Source: Pseudomonas brassicacearum
Lineage (GTDB): Bacteria > Pseudomonadota > Gammaproteobacteria > Pseudomonadales > Pseudomonadaceae
Assembly: GCF_000585995.1 (NCBI RefSeq)
Contig: NZ_CP007410.1
Location: 4,119,430 to 4,183,429 of the forward strand
Length of the DNA stretch: 64,000 nucleotides
Direction of reading: 5' to 3'
This document shows positions 1-8,700 of the stretch, piece by piece. The notes beneath the pieces were generated by a model. It saw only the letters and a program-made list of their open reading frames with translations. It was not told where the DNA came from and searched no databases. Position 1 is the first letter of the stretch. Each line of letters opens with the position of its first letter. The position numbers and the translations under genes were made by a program.

Positions 1-481
1 CGACGGAAAGCTTGTTAACCAACTGGTTGGGATCAATATCCACCCCTAACCGTTGAAGGCACTCACGTGTGTCTGAAAGCAGTTTGCGCCGATCAATGAG
101 ACCAAATTTCACCGGCTCTCTGGCCAAGTAGACGTTTTCAGCAACCGACAGGTGCGGCACCAAATTCAGCTCTTGGTGGATGATCGCAATGCCAACCCGC
201 TCGGCATCACTGACCGATTTAAACGTTCGCTCTTCACCCAGGTAGGTAATTGTCCCTTGGTCGGGAGTCAGTTGCCCGCTGATGACTTTCATCAGGGTCG
301 ACTTGCCGGCGCCATTCTCTCCGCATATCGCGTGCACCTCTCCTACATTGAGGCTGAGTGAAACGCCGTTCAGCGCGAGCACCCCAGGGAAACGCTTGAC
401 GATGTTCTCCAGGCGCACACAAGGGAGAAGCGAGGCGGGTTCAACTGCAGGCCCGACGGCCCGAGATGACGAGACATTCAA
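1..481 (-). CDS. Sugar ABC transporter ATP-binding protein (N-terminal part, cut by window edge)
   Basis: About 160 N-terminal residues are present; the rest lies beyond the left edge. The protein starts with a short leader, then reads VRLENIVKRFPGVLAL, a Walker A motif GENGAGKST at about residues 54-62, and a Q-loop segment HQELNLVPHLSVAENV. This is the pattern of the duplicated-ATPase sugar importers (RbsA/MglA/XylG family, about 500 residues), which power uptake of a monosaccharide with a periplasmic binding protein and permease. No ATG exists in this frame after the upstream stop. The best start is TTG at 481, with GAGAA a few bases before it. The substrate cannot be told from this part. 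Two GntR-like inverted repeats lie 85-130 bases upstream and may control it. Confidence 0.85.
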   Translation of the reverse strand, partial: MNVSSSRAVGPAVEPASLLPCVRLENIVKRFPGVLALNGVSLSLNVGEVHAICGENGAGKSTLMKVISGQLTPDQGTITYLGEERTFKSVSDAERVGIAIIHQELNLVPHLSVAENVYLAREPVKFGLIDRRKLLSDTRECLQRLGVDIDPNQLVNKLSV

Positions 482-565
482 GGTGGCGTTCTCATTTATT
501 TTTATTAAAGGTCTACAGACCCATTAAGAAAATGCACTCCCCGCAATCTACGCTTGAGAAAAATT

Positions 566-611
566 ATTGGCAAGACCAATTTTGTATTTACCGAATTGGA
601 CAGACCAGTTT
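566..611. promoter_or_regulatory. Pair of GntR/FadR-like operator repeats
   Basis: Two related inverted repeats share the core TTGG-N5-CCA(A/G). The first is ATTGGCAAGACCAAT at 566-580. The second is AATTGGACAGACCAGTTT at 594-611. Their centres are about 29 bases apart in an AT-rich stretch upstream of the ABC transporter start. The second resembles the TGGTC/GACCA operators of FadR-type (FCD) GntR regulators. No GntR gene is visible in the window, so the regulator would be encoded to the left or elsewhere. Confidence 0.4.
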
Positions 612-646
612 AAATTCTGGAAGATCAGGACGATTTCCGTGGTCGA

Positions 647-800
647 AGTCATCGCAACGCCCTGCGACTGCCCGCAACGGATGAAACCTGGAACACGGTC
701 GAATTGGGCCCGATTGACCAGAGGCCCGATCACGATAGCCGGATCCTGCGGATTGCCGACGACCATCGCTGCGACCAGTCTTTTTCACGCGGTCCGATTT
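647..800 (-). pseudogene. Aldehyde dehydrogenase remnant
   Basis: Minus-strand translation gives VVGNPQDPAIVIGPLVN followed by AQFDRVPGFIRCGQSQG. This matches the conserved aldehyde dehydrogenase segment 'VGDPxDPxTxIGPLIN...QxxRVxGYIxxGxxxG'. Just upstream, in another frame, SDRVKK fits the preceding helix, so the piece is frameshifted as well as truncated. No catalytic Cys or Glu region remains. It is a decayed fragment of about 50 residues, probably left by loss of a neighbouring catabolic gene. Confidence 0.6.
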
Positions 801-977
801 CCCCGTGAGCGACAGACTCACTCGCTTCATTTGATGCATTGCACCGTTTCATTTCCCTGAACGGAAACGAATGATCTTCCACATCATGGCGTACCTGATC
901 GACTGCGGTTTCCCCGCGATGAGCACCAACGCCGGGGATGCCCAGGCGTTGGCCAGGTGGAATAAAACTCGCGCGGT

Positions 978-1727
978 TCAACCCGGCATCGGCTCACGGC
1001 TGAAGGCTTGCACCTCCCGCACCAGACTTTGTGCTGCCATCATCACCAGCTGCCGGCCTTTTTCCGGTGACGCTTGCGCCGGGTCCGATCCCATGCGGCC
1101 ATCCGGATGACGGGCGCGGAAATCGACAGCCTCTCGAATGGGCCCCCAATTGGCGATCTGTGGCGAGTAGTCAGCCGACTTGATGGCGTGCGGATAGGCC
1201 CACTGGGTCACGGCAATTTCCGAAGGCGTTGCATGAACACCGTGTCCTGTCGGGAACTGGTCTTTCGCCAGGTCATTGACGCCTTCCAGATCCCACCAGT
1301 TGCACAACTTCAAGGCGAAACCGGCCGGGCGACGGGCAAAACTCGCTTCGGCGTAGAGTTCCGAGAATGCCGCTTCAATCGACGCGATGTTGCCGCCGTG
1401 GCCATTGAGAAAAAAGATTTTTTCAAAGCCGTGGGCAGCCAGCGAGCGAGTCCAGTCACCGATGGCGGCGATGAACGTCGAAGGCCTGAGGGAGATCGTT
1501 CCCGGGAAACCCAGATGATGCTGCGCCATGCCGATATTGAAGGTCGGGGCGATCAGGATTTCCGCTGCCTCATGCGCCTGATGGGCAATGATTTCGGGGC
1601 ACATCCAATCCGTCCCCAGCAGTCCGGTAGGCCCGTGCTGCTCGTTGGAACCAATCGGGATGACGACGGTACGACTGCGCTGGAGAAATTTTTCGATTTC
1701 GACCCAGGTCGATTGATGTAAAAGCAT
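978..1727 (-). CDS. Creatininase-family amidohydrolase
   Basis: A 249-residue cytoplasmic protein of the creatininase/creatinine amidohydrolase family, metal-dependent hydrolases that open cyclic or linear amides. Visible family motifs are SNEQHGPTG (metal ligands E29, H31), GTDW (D40), GHGGN at 109-113 and a later GVHATPSE segment supplying His and Glu. The length is normal for the family. The ATG at 1727 has an AAGAGAGAG purine stretch upstream. The gene lies 51 bases downstream of the MFS gene on the same strand, so the two form a probable uptake-plus-hydrolysis operon controlled by the divergent LysR gene. The true substrate is not evident; many family members act on amides other than creatinine. 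Confidence 0.85.
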   Translation of the reverse strand: MLLHQSTWVEIEKFLQRSRTVVIPIGSNEQHGPTGLLGTDWMCPEIIAHQAHEAAEILIAPTFNIGMAQHHLGFPGTISLRPSTFIAAIGDWTRSLAAHGFEKIFFLNGHGGNIASIEAAFSELYAEASFARRPAGFALKLCNWWDLEGVNDLAKDQFPTGHGVHATPSEIAVTQWAYPHAIKSADYSPQIANWGPIREAVDFRARHPDGRMGSDPAQASPEKGRQLVMMAAQSLVREVQAFSREPMPG

Positions 1728-1778
1728 CTGCGTTCTCTCTCTTGAAAGGTTCCTTGCGGAACACGATGGGTGTGAAGT

Positions 1779-3104
1779 TCAAAGCGCCCGGTCAACCTGC
1801 GGTGCATTCAAAACCCGGTCGCGATGCGCCAGTGGTTTGCTTGCGATGATCACGAACGCGGCGCACAGAAATACGCAGCCGACAGCGACGATGCCCGGGT
1901 TCATGCTTGCCGTTGATGTCTTTGCCCAACCGATCACCGCAGGCCCCCAAAAACCGCCACAGAGACCGATGGTGTTGATCAGAGCGATACCGCCCGCTGC
2001 CGCTTCCCCCTTGATGAGTTCAGAGGGCATCGCCCACAAGACCGTGTAGGCCATGAACATCATGGCGATCGCCAGCGTCAGCAGAATCATTGATAACATC
2101 AGGTTCCCATCGGCAACAGGATACAAAAGTATCAGTATTGCCCCGACGCCTGCCGGGACCGCGCAGTGGTAGCGGCGCTCGCCGAAACGGTCCGAACGGC
2201 GCCCGATCCAGTACATGCCTGCTGCCGCTGCCACATAGGGAATGGCGGCGCACCAACCCAGCTGCATCATGTCGTGGATGCCTTGCGCTTTAAGGATCGC
2301 CGGGAGCCAGAAGCTCATGGCGTAGATAGAAAAAATGATGCAGAAGTAGGCGCACGCCAGGACGTAGATCCTGCGATCGCGCAACACAGCTCTGAACGAG
2401 TGGGAGCCGCCCTGGGAAGCGCCCAGTTCACGCTGCAGCAGTTGCTTTTCCTCCACGCTCAGCCAGCGAGCCTCGGCGGGATGGTTGCAGAGGTAAAAAT
2501 AAGCAAAGGCACCAAGCAACACGCAGGGCAAACCTTCGATCAGGAACATCCATTGCCACCCCGCAAGGCCACCCACGCCTTCGAACGTGGAGATCAGCCA
2601 TGCCGAAAGCGGACCGCCAACAATGCCGCCCGCCGGGCCTGCGATGAACACAATCGCGATGGCCCGGGCCATGCGCTTGGGGCCGTACCAGCAAGACAGG
2701 TAGTAAATCATCCCCGGCGCGAAACCGGCCTCAAAAACACCGAGCAGAAACCGCATGGCGTAGAACATTGGCACGTCGCGCACGAATAACATGCAGGCCG
2801 ATGTGATGCCCCATAACACCAGAATGCGACTGAAGGTTTTTCGCGCTCCCACTCGCGGCAGCATCAGGTTGCTGGGTAATTCGAACAGCACATATCCCAA
2901 AAAGAACACACCTGCGCCGACACCATAAGCGGCGTCGGACAGCCCAAGATCGTTTTGCATCTGCAGCTTGGCAAAGCCGACGTTTATGCGATCCAGATAG
3001 GCGAAGACGTAGCAAACGAACAGGAGTGGCAACAGACGCCAATTCAGTTTGCGGTACAACATTGCAAGGGCGGCATTGTCTGCGGCGGGCACGAGGGTCG
3101 ACAT
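1779..3104 (-). CDS. MFS transporter, anion:cation symporter-like
   Basis: A 441-residue inner-membrane protein with about twelve hydrophobic segments. The N-terminal part LLFVCYVFAYLDRINVGFAK carries the YLDRxNxG signature of the ACS group of the major facilitator superfamily, which imports organic anions such as tartrate, phthalate or sugar acids by proton symport. I chose the ATG at 3104 (MSTLVPAADN) because GGAGA precedes it and the longer reading frame upstream has no membrane-protein character. The gene is first in an operon with the creatininase-family gene, so it probably imports that enzyme's substrate. It is divergent from the LysR gene at 3237. Confidence 0.85.
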   Translation of the reverse strand: MSTLVPAADNAALAMLYRKLNWRLLPLLFVCYVFAYLDRINVGFAKLQMQNDLGLSDAAYGVGAGVFFLGYVLFELPSNLMLPRVGARKTFSRILVLWGITSACMLFVRDVPMFYAMRFLLGVFEAGFAPGMIYYLSCWYGPKRMARAIAIVFIAGPAGGIVGGPLSAWLISTFEGVGGLAGWQWMFLIEGLPCVLLGAFAYFYLCNHPAEARWLSVEEKQLLQRELGASQGGSHSFRAVLRDRRIYVLACAYFCIIFSIYAMSFWLPAILKAQGIHDMMQLGWCAAIPYVAAAAGMYWIGRRSDRFGERRYHCAVPAGVGAILILLYPVADGNLMLSMILLTLAIAMMFMAYTVLWAMPSELIKGEAAAGGIALINTIGLCGGFWGPAVIGWAKTSTASMNPGIVAVGCVFLCAAFVIIASKPLAHRDRVLNAPQVDRAL

Positions 3105-3196
3105 GCGAGTCTCCAACTTTTCTTGTTGATCTGACGTGTCGAAAGATGTTGCGCCGGCAGCGTAAACAGCAGCAAGAGCAACTATGTTCGTGTACC

Positions 3197-3213
3197 GTTG
3201 CCCTACGAGCAAC
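3197..3213. promoter_or_regulatory. Candidate LysR operator (T-N11-A palindrome)
   Basis: The sequence GTTGC-cctacga-GCAAC has perfect 5-base arms and fits the T-N11-A rule of LysR-type operators. It lies 24 bases before the lysR start and within the 132-base divergent promoter region shared with the MFS/creatininase operon. It could be the autoregulatory and activation site. Confidence 0.4.
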
Positions 3214-3236
3214 ACGTAATTCGAAGGACACGACTC

Positions 3237-4186
3237 ATGCGCGAAATCAACCAGCAACGCTTGCGGTATTTTCATGAGGTGCTGACCCACGGATCCATCC
3301 GTGGCGCGGCAGACAGCATCAACACCTCCCCGTCAGTGATCACGCGCCAGATCAAACTGCTGGAACAAGAATTGGGCACGCGGCTGTTTGAACGCCAGGC
3401 TCGTGGCGTACAGCCCACCGAGGCTGCCGCGCACCTTCTGGAGTTCTGGCGCGGCTATCGATCGCACCAGGAAAAGCTTGAAGACCGGCTCCAGGCGATC
3501 AAGGGGCTACAGCTGGGACACGTGCGCATCGTCATCAGCGAAGGCTACGTCGATACATTGGTTGACCACGTGCTCGCGCCGTTCTGCAAACAGTACCCCA
3601 AGCTCGATATCAGGCTGGACATACTGCCCGTTGACGACGTCCTCAACGAGATCGCGGAAAATCGCGCGCATATCGGCCTGGCCTACACCCCCCTCCCCAT
3701 GCTCACATCGACTATCAAGCGACCTCCCGTCAGCCCGTGATGCTGCTGGTTCGCCCGGACCATCCATTGGCCTTGAAAGGGGCAATGGCAACCGTCGCCG
3801 ACTTGCTGGACTGCCAACTGGTGCTGACCCCGACTACCTTCGGTATCGGTCATGCGCTGAAAATGCTCGAGTACGCCGAGAAGATCGAGATCCGTCCGGC
3901 GCTGGTCAGCAACTCGTTGGCCGCCCTCAAGCGCCTTGTTGCATCCGGCGAGTTTGCGTCGCTGCTGGGCGAGGTGGCGGCCTATCGGGAAATCGCCCAG
4001 GGCAGCCTCGCGGCCGTGGCCGTCGACCATCCACTGTTCCAAGGGGTCGAGGCAAAACTGCTGGTCAAATCCGGCCGCCCGCTGGCGGCCCCCGCTCAAG
4101 AACTGCTGAACTGGATGTTGCAGCGCTTGCCGATGTTCGCTTCCGGGGGAGAAAAAAAGCAATCGATCGACTGTGCGGTGGTTTGA
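3237..4186 (+). pseudogene. LysR-type regulator, split by a one-base frameshift
   Basis: Residues 1-60 form a clear LysR helix-turn-helix ([20 protein letters not shown]...[19 protein letters not shown]). The effector domain follows. The first frame stops at 3740, but the rest of the domain (from [19 protein letters not shown]) continues in the next frame to 4186. Adding one C in the C-rich tract at 3677-3688 restores a single protein of about 316 residues, the usual LysR size. The start ATG at 3237 has GAAGGA before it. The position, divergent from the MFS/creatininase genes, marks it as their likely regulator. It may be a true pseudogene or a homopolymer sequencing error; see findings. Confidence 0.75.
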
Positions 4187-4350
4187 TTTTGTCTCTGGGG
4201 TGCGGGTGTTCGTGGATTTCTTGCTGGAACATCACCGGATGTAAGCGATGGCGCCACCCCGATTCCTCCGAGCACCAGCAGTAAACGTTGTCGCTCGTGA
4301 CGACAAAATGAACACCAAATACGATAACCTGCACGGCTATTGAACAGCTC

Positions 4351-5064
4351 ATGCAAGGACGCCAATCTGTGTACCTGAACCGTTGGAGCTACACCCTATT
4401 AGCGTGCCTGCTGCCTCAGCTGAGCATGGCCACCACGCTGCAGATTGATCCTCGTGGTGAGGATCTTTACCAGCAGGCTATTCCGTACCTCCTACAAGCG
4501 GATAGCAAGCTTGAAGCAGTCACTGCTGAGACCCCTACGACAAGCGCAGAGGAGAAGAAGCGCTCCTTGGCCCTGGCGGAAGAAGGCGGCGAATTACTCA
4601 AGCCTGCATTTGCGCTGCTTGAACAAGCGGCGGCCCTCGATCATCCCATAGCCCAGCATCGCCTCGGACTCATCTACGTGATGCTGTCTCCGAGCGAAGT
4701 GATAACAGAGAAAGCGTGTCCCTTGTTTGAACGAAGCCTCGCTCAAGGCTTCGCTCCACCGGCTCTTCAAATTGCATACTGGTGCTTGGCGTTCACCGAC
4801 ACGCCTCAGTACGAAACGGCACTGCTGGCCCTGGAGACCAGCATGCCACTCTATGAAAGATACTTTCCGCAGCCTGTTGTCAGGCTTGAATGCAGACCTG
4901 AAGAACCCGTGGGCTTCGCCATGCAGTGGGGCAGCAGTCGTGATTACCAAGCGGAAATCTACCGACTTCTGGGCGAAAATAATCGCGCAAAACGGACGGA
5001 GTATTACCAGAAGGCGCTTGATATCAATGACTGTTACAAGGTCAAACGGCGCATGGCTAAGTAA
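4351..5064 (+). CDS. Secreted Sel1/TPR-like repeat protein
   Basis: A 237-residue protein. Its N-terminus reads as a Sec signal peptide (basic start, LLACLLPQLSMA, cleavage near MATT), so it is probably periplasmic. The middle holds Sel1-type helical repeats, e.g. ALDHPIAQHRLGLIY followed by AQGFAPPALQIAYWCL, a fold used for protein-protein contacts. A GTG at 4369 preceded by AAGGA would give a tidier signal peptide and may be the real start. No operon partner is visible. The function is unknown; a link to the downstream synthetase is not supported by anything I see. Confidence 0.7.
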   Translation: MQGRQSVYLNRWSYTLLACLLPQLSMATTLQIDPRGEDLYQQAIPYLLQADSKLEAVTAETPTTSAEEKKRSLALAEEGGELLKPAFALLEQAAALDHPIAQHRLGLIYVMLSPSEVITEKACPLFERSLAQGFAPPALQIAYWCLAFTDTPQYETALLALETSMPLYERYFPQPVVRLECRPEEPVGFAMQWGSSRDYQAEIYRLLGENNRAKRTEYYQKALDINDCYKVKRRMAK

Positions 5065-5712
5065 TTCCCACCACCTCAGATCCGAGGCATGCTGCTCACG
5101 TCGGAGCCAAATCAAATCCTTATGACAACGGACACCTAATACGCCGCCGTCGTCATTAAATACACGTTCAAAGGAGCTGAATGGTACTGGCGTTGCGATG
5201 AATGACCTGACCGATATCACTGATCAAGCCCATCACTTTTCGATGATCTCGCCACGCATCGGTGCCAATCGGGCGATCAGCCGATTCTTGGCGTCAGGGC
5301 TGCACCGTTCACCGTTCCATCCTAGCGACCGCCCCTACGCTCGCCTCTCTGTCCCCCGCCTGCAAGGGGCGGGCACCGCACCCACAATGATCGATCAGGC
5401 AACGCACAGGCTCAAGCCTGCGCGGCAGCTCTAGCCCGCGGCGAGGCGGGAAAATAATACCGATATGACATCGTACAACGATTAAAAAAATGCTTCCCAT
5501 CTGCAAAAGCGCTGTTATTTTAAATGCGCATCGAGCCCGCCCCCCCATCGAAAGGCGCCGGAAATCCGTTTCCAGCGCGGCCATATCCGGCCGGGGGAGC
5601 GGCGTCGAGGCTTGTCTGCCGTTGTTTTTCTAAACAGGACCGGTCCGTATCGCGCAGGCCACAAGCCTTGCCGCGTCGACCCAGGGGCACGACCCCTGCA
5701 CAAGGAGGTGTC
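5065..5712. other. Intergenic region upstream of the NRPS locus
   Basis: No convincing gene. Around 5150-5205 a short plus-strand frame ends in YTFKGAEWYWRCDE, which could be a gene remnant but is too short to name. A near-palindrome CAGGCT-ca-AGCCTG lies at 5407-5420. The stretch 5455-5525 is clearly AT-richer than its surroundings and is the likely promoter area. It leaves a leader of nearly 200 bases before the synthetase start at 5713. No LuxR-type regulator gene, common beside Pseudomonas lipopeptide genes, is present. Confidence 0.5.
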
Positions 5713-8700
5713 ATGATCGAACCGCGATGCATTTCGTTGAGTTCCACGCAACAATCCGTCTGGCTCGACCAACTGCTATCGCCCGACACCCCCTCCTACA
5801 ATATCGGCGTAACCGTGGAAATCCACGGCACGGTGGACCACGCGCTGTTCGCCGCGGCGCTGCGAGCCGTGGTAGCCCAATTCGATGCGTTGCGGCTGAT
5901 GATCAGCGACCGCAATGGGCAGGTGCAGCAGCAGGTCGTCGAGCACCTAGAGGTGCCGTTCTCCTTCCATGATTGGCGCGATGAGTCCGAGGGCCGGGCC
6001 ATGGCCGCCATCGGGCAATTGAATCGCACGCCGTTCTCGCTTCGCGGGCAACCTCTGTGGGGCATGGAATGGTTTCAACTGTCCGACACCCATGCGCTGT
6101 GGAACAGCCGCTACCACCACCTGATCAGCGACGGCACTTCGGTGGGCCTGGTCGGCCAGGCTGTCTGCGCCGCCTATAACCAACTGCTCGTCGGCGAGCC
6201 ACTCCAACTGGACCCGGTGTTGGCTCAGGGCTATCGCAGCTTTGTCGCCAGCGACCGCGATTACCTCGATTCGGCGCGCCACGCCAAGGCGCGGGATTTC
6301 TGGCTGGAGCAGTTCCCGACACTGCCGGAACCGTTGTTCCAGAGCGCTTTGCCGTCCCGCGATCCGGCCAGCGCCAGCGAGCCGCAGCCCAGTGCCCAGG
6401 CGATCTGGCCCCTGGGCCACCAGCGCCTGGCCCTCATGACCCAGTGGGCAAGAACCCAGGGCGCGACGTTGAGCCATTGCCTGAGCGCATTGCTGGCCGG
6501 CTACTTTAGCCGGGTGACCGACCAGCGTGAGCGGCTGGTCATCGGCCTTCCGGTGCACAACCGTAGCAATCCCCTGCAGAAACGGACCGTGGGCATGTTC
6601 TCCTCGGTGCTGCCGCTGACGGTCGAGGTCAACCCCGCCGACAGCTTCGTCGAGACCGTGCAAAGGGTAACCAGCCAGACCCTGCGCAGCTACCGCCACC
6701 AACGCTACCCCCTGCAAAGTCTGCATCGTGAATTGCGGGCTCGCGCCGGCCACCCCGGCCAGTTGTTCGAGCTGATGCTGTCGGTCGAACAGTACCCCGG
6801 CGACGTCAACCTTGCCTCGGCCCGCTGCGCTCTGCGTACCTGGCACAACGGTCATGAGCGCTATCCGCTGGCGATCTATCTGCGGCATTACGAAGCCCAG
6901 GCCGAACCCTTCCTGGAATTCAACTACGACCCGCGACTGTTCAGTGCCGAGCAGATGGCCACGCACCTGCGGCGCCTGGAGTTCTTGACCGATCAGGTCC
7001 TCGCCGAGCCAACCCGGGCCTTGGGCGACTGGGTGCTGCTGGACACAGCCGAACGGCAGCAGATCCTTGACGATTTCAATGCCACCAGCCGTGACTACCC
7101 GGCCGATGAACCGCTGCCGGCGCTCTTCGCCGGGCAGGTGCAACGGCGCCCCGATGCGTGTGCGCTGCTGGACGGCGCGCAGACCCTGAGCTATCGCCAG
7201 CTCGACCAACGGGCCGAGCGCCTGGCTGGGCACTTGGCGGCCTGCGGGATTGGCGCCGGTGATGCGGTGGCGCTGTGCCTGGCCCGGGGCGCGGCGTTGA
7301 TCGTGTCGATCCTGGCGATCCTCAAGCGCGGCGCATGCTACGTACCCATCGACCGGGAGGCCCCGACGGCCCATCAGGCGCGGGTACTGGCGGACTGCGG
7401 CAGCGCCTGGCTGCTGGTGGCGGGTGACGATCGGCCCGCGCTGGAAAACGTCCGCTTCATTGACGTTGCAGCGCCAGACCCTGTATTGGCTGAATCCCAC
7501 CCGGCCCGCGGGGCCGGCAATGTCGCCTACATCATGTACACCTCCGGTTCCACCGGCGTGCCCAAGGGCGTGCAGGTGCCGCACCGCGCCATCTCCCGGC
7601 TGGTGCGCAACAACGGCTTCGCCGAGTTCACCGCCCAGGACCGCTTCGCCCTCGCCGCCAACCCGGCCTTCGACGCCAGTACCCTGGAGATCTGGGGCGC
7701 GCTGCTCAACGGCGGCTGCCTGGTGGTCTGCCCCAGGGAAACACTGCTGGACGCGATCCGCTTCAACGAGCACCTGCTGCACCACGAAGTCAGCGTGCTC
7801 TGGCTCACCGCCGGGCTGTTCCATCAGTACGCCGAGGCCCTGGCGCCGGCCTTCGGCGCGCTGCGCTACCTGATGGTCGGCGGCGATGTGCTCGATCCGC
7901 GGCGCATCGAAAAGGTCCTGCGCCATTCGCCGCCCCAGCACTTGCTCAACGGCTACGGGCCGACGGAAAACACCACCTTCACCACCACTCACGCCATCAC
8001 CCTCGAGGATGCATTGGCCGGTGACATTCCCATCGGTCGGCCTGTGGGCAACACCCAGGTCTATGTGCTGGATGAACAGCGCCGCCCGGTGCCGATTGGG
8101 GTGGCCGGCGAGCTCTACGTCGGTGGTGATGGCTTGGCCCTGGGGTACCTGAACCAACCGCAACTGAGCGTAGAACGCTTCGTCGCCAACCCCTTCAGCC
8201 AGGCACCCGGGGCACGTTTGTACCGCACCGGCGACCTGGTGCGCTGGCGCGCCGACGGCGTGCTGCTGTTCCTGGGCCGCAATGATTTCCAGGTGAAGAT
8301 CCGTGGCTTTCGCATCGAGTTGGGGGAAATCGAAGCCCAGCTCAAGGCCCTGCCGGGGATCAGCGAGGCGGTGGTGCTGGCCGATGCCCAGCAGCGCCTG
8401 CTGGCCTACTTCTATGCCACCGAGGCGCAAACGCCCAACGCTCTGCGCGCCCGCCTGGCGGCAGTGCTGCCGGACTACATGCTGCCGGCGGCTTTCGTCC
8501 AGGTGGAAGGTTTCGCGCTGACCGCCAACGGCAAACTCGACCGCCACGCCCTGCCCGAGCCCGACGAACAGCATTTCGCCCTGCACTGCTACGAAGCGCC
8601 CCAAGGGCCAGTGGAAACCCGCCTCGCCGAGTTGTGGGCCGAGGTTCTCGGGGTGCCGCGGGTCGGTCGGCAGGACAACTTCTTCGCCCTCGGCGGGCAT

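Noticed and set aside
1074..1721. 215-codon plus-strand frame over the creatininase gene
   Set aside because: Antisense to a clear family member; no motif of its own.
5947..8700. 917-codon open frame on the minus strand inside NRPS1
   Set aside because: It mirrors the adenylation domain codons of the plus-strand gene, is rich in Gln/His/Arg/Gly without domains, and is an effect of GC-rich third positions.
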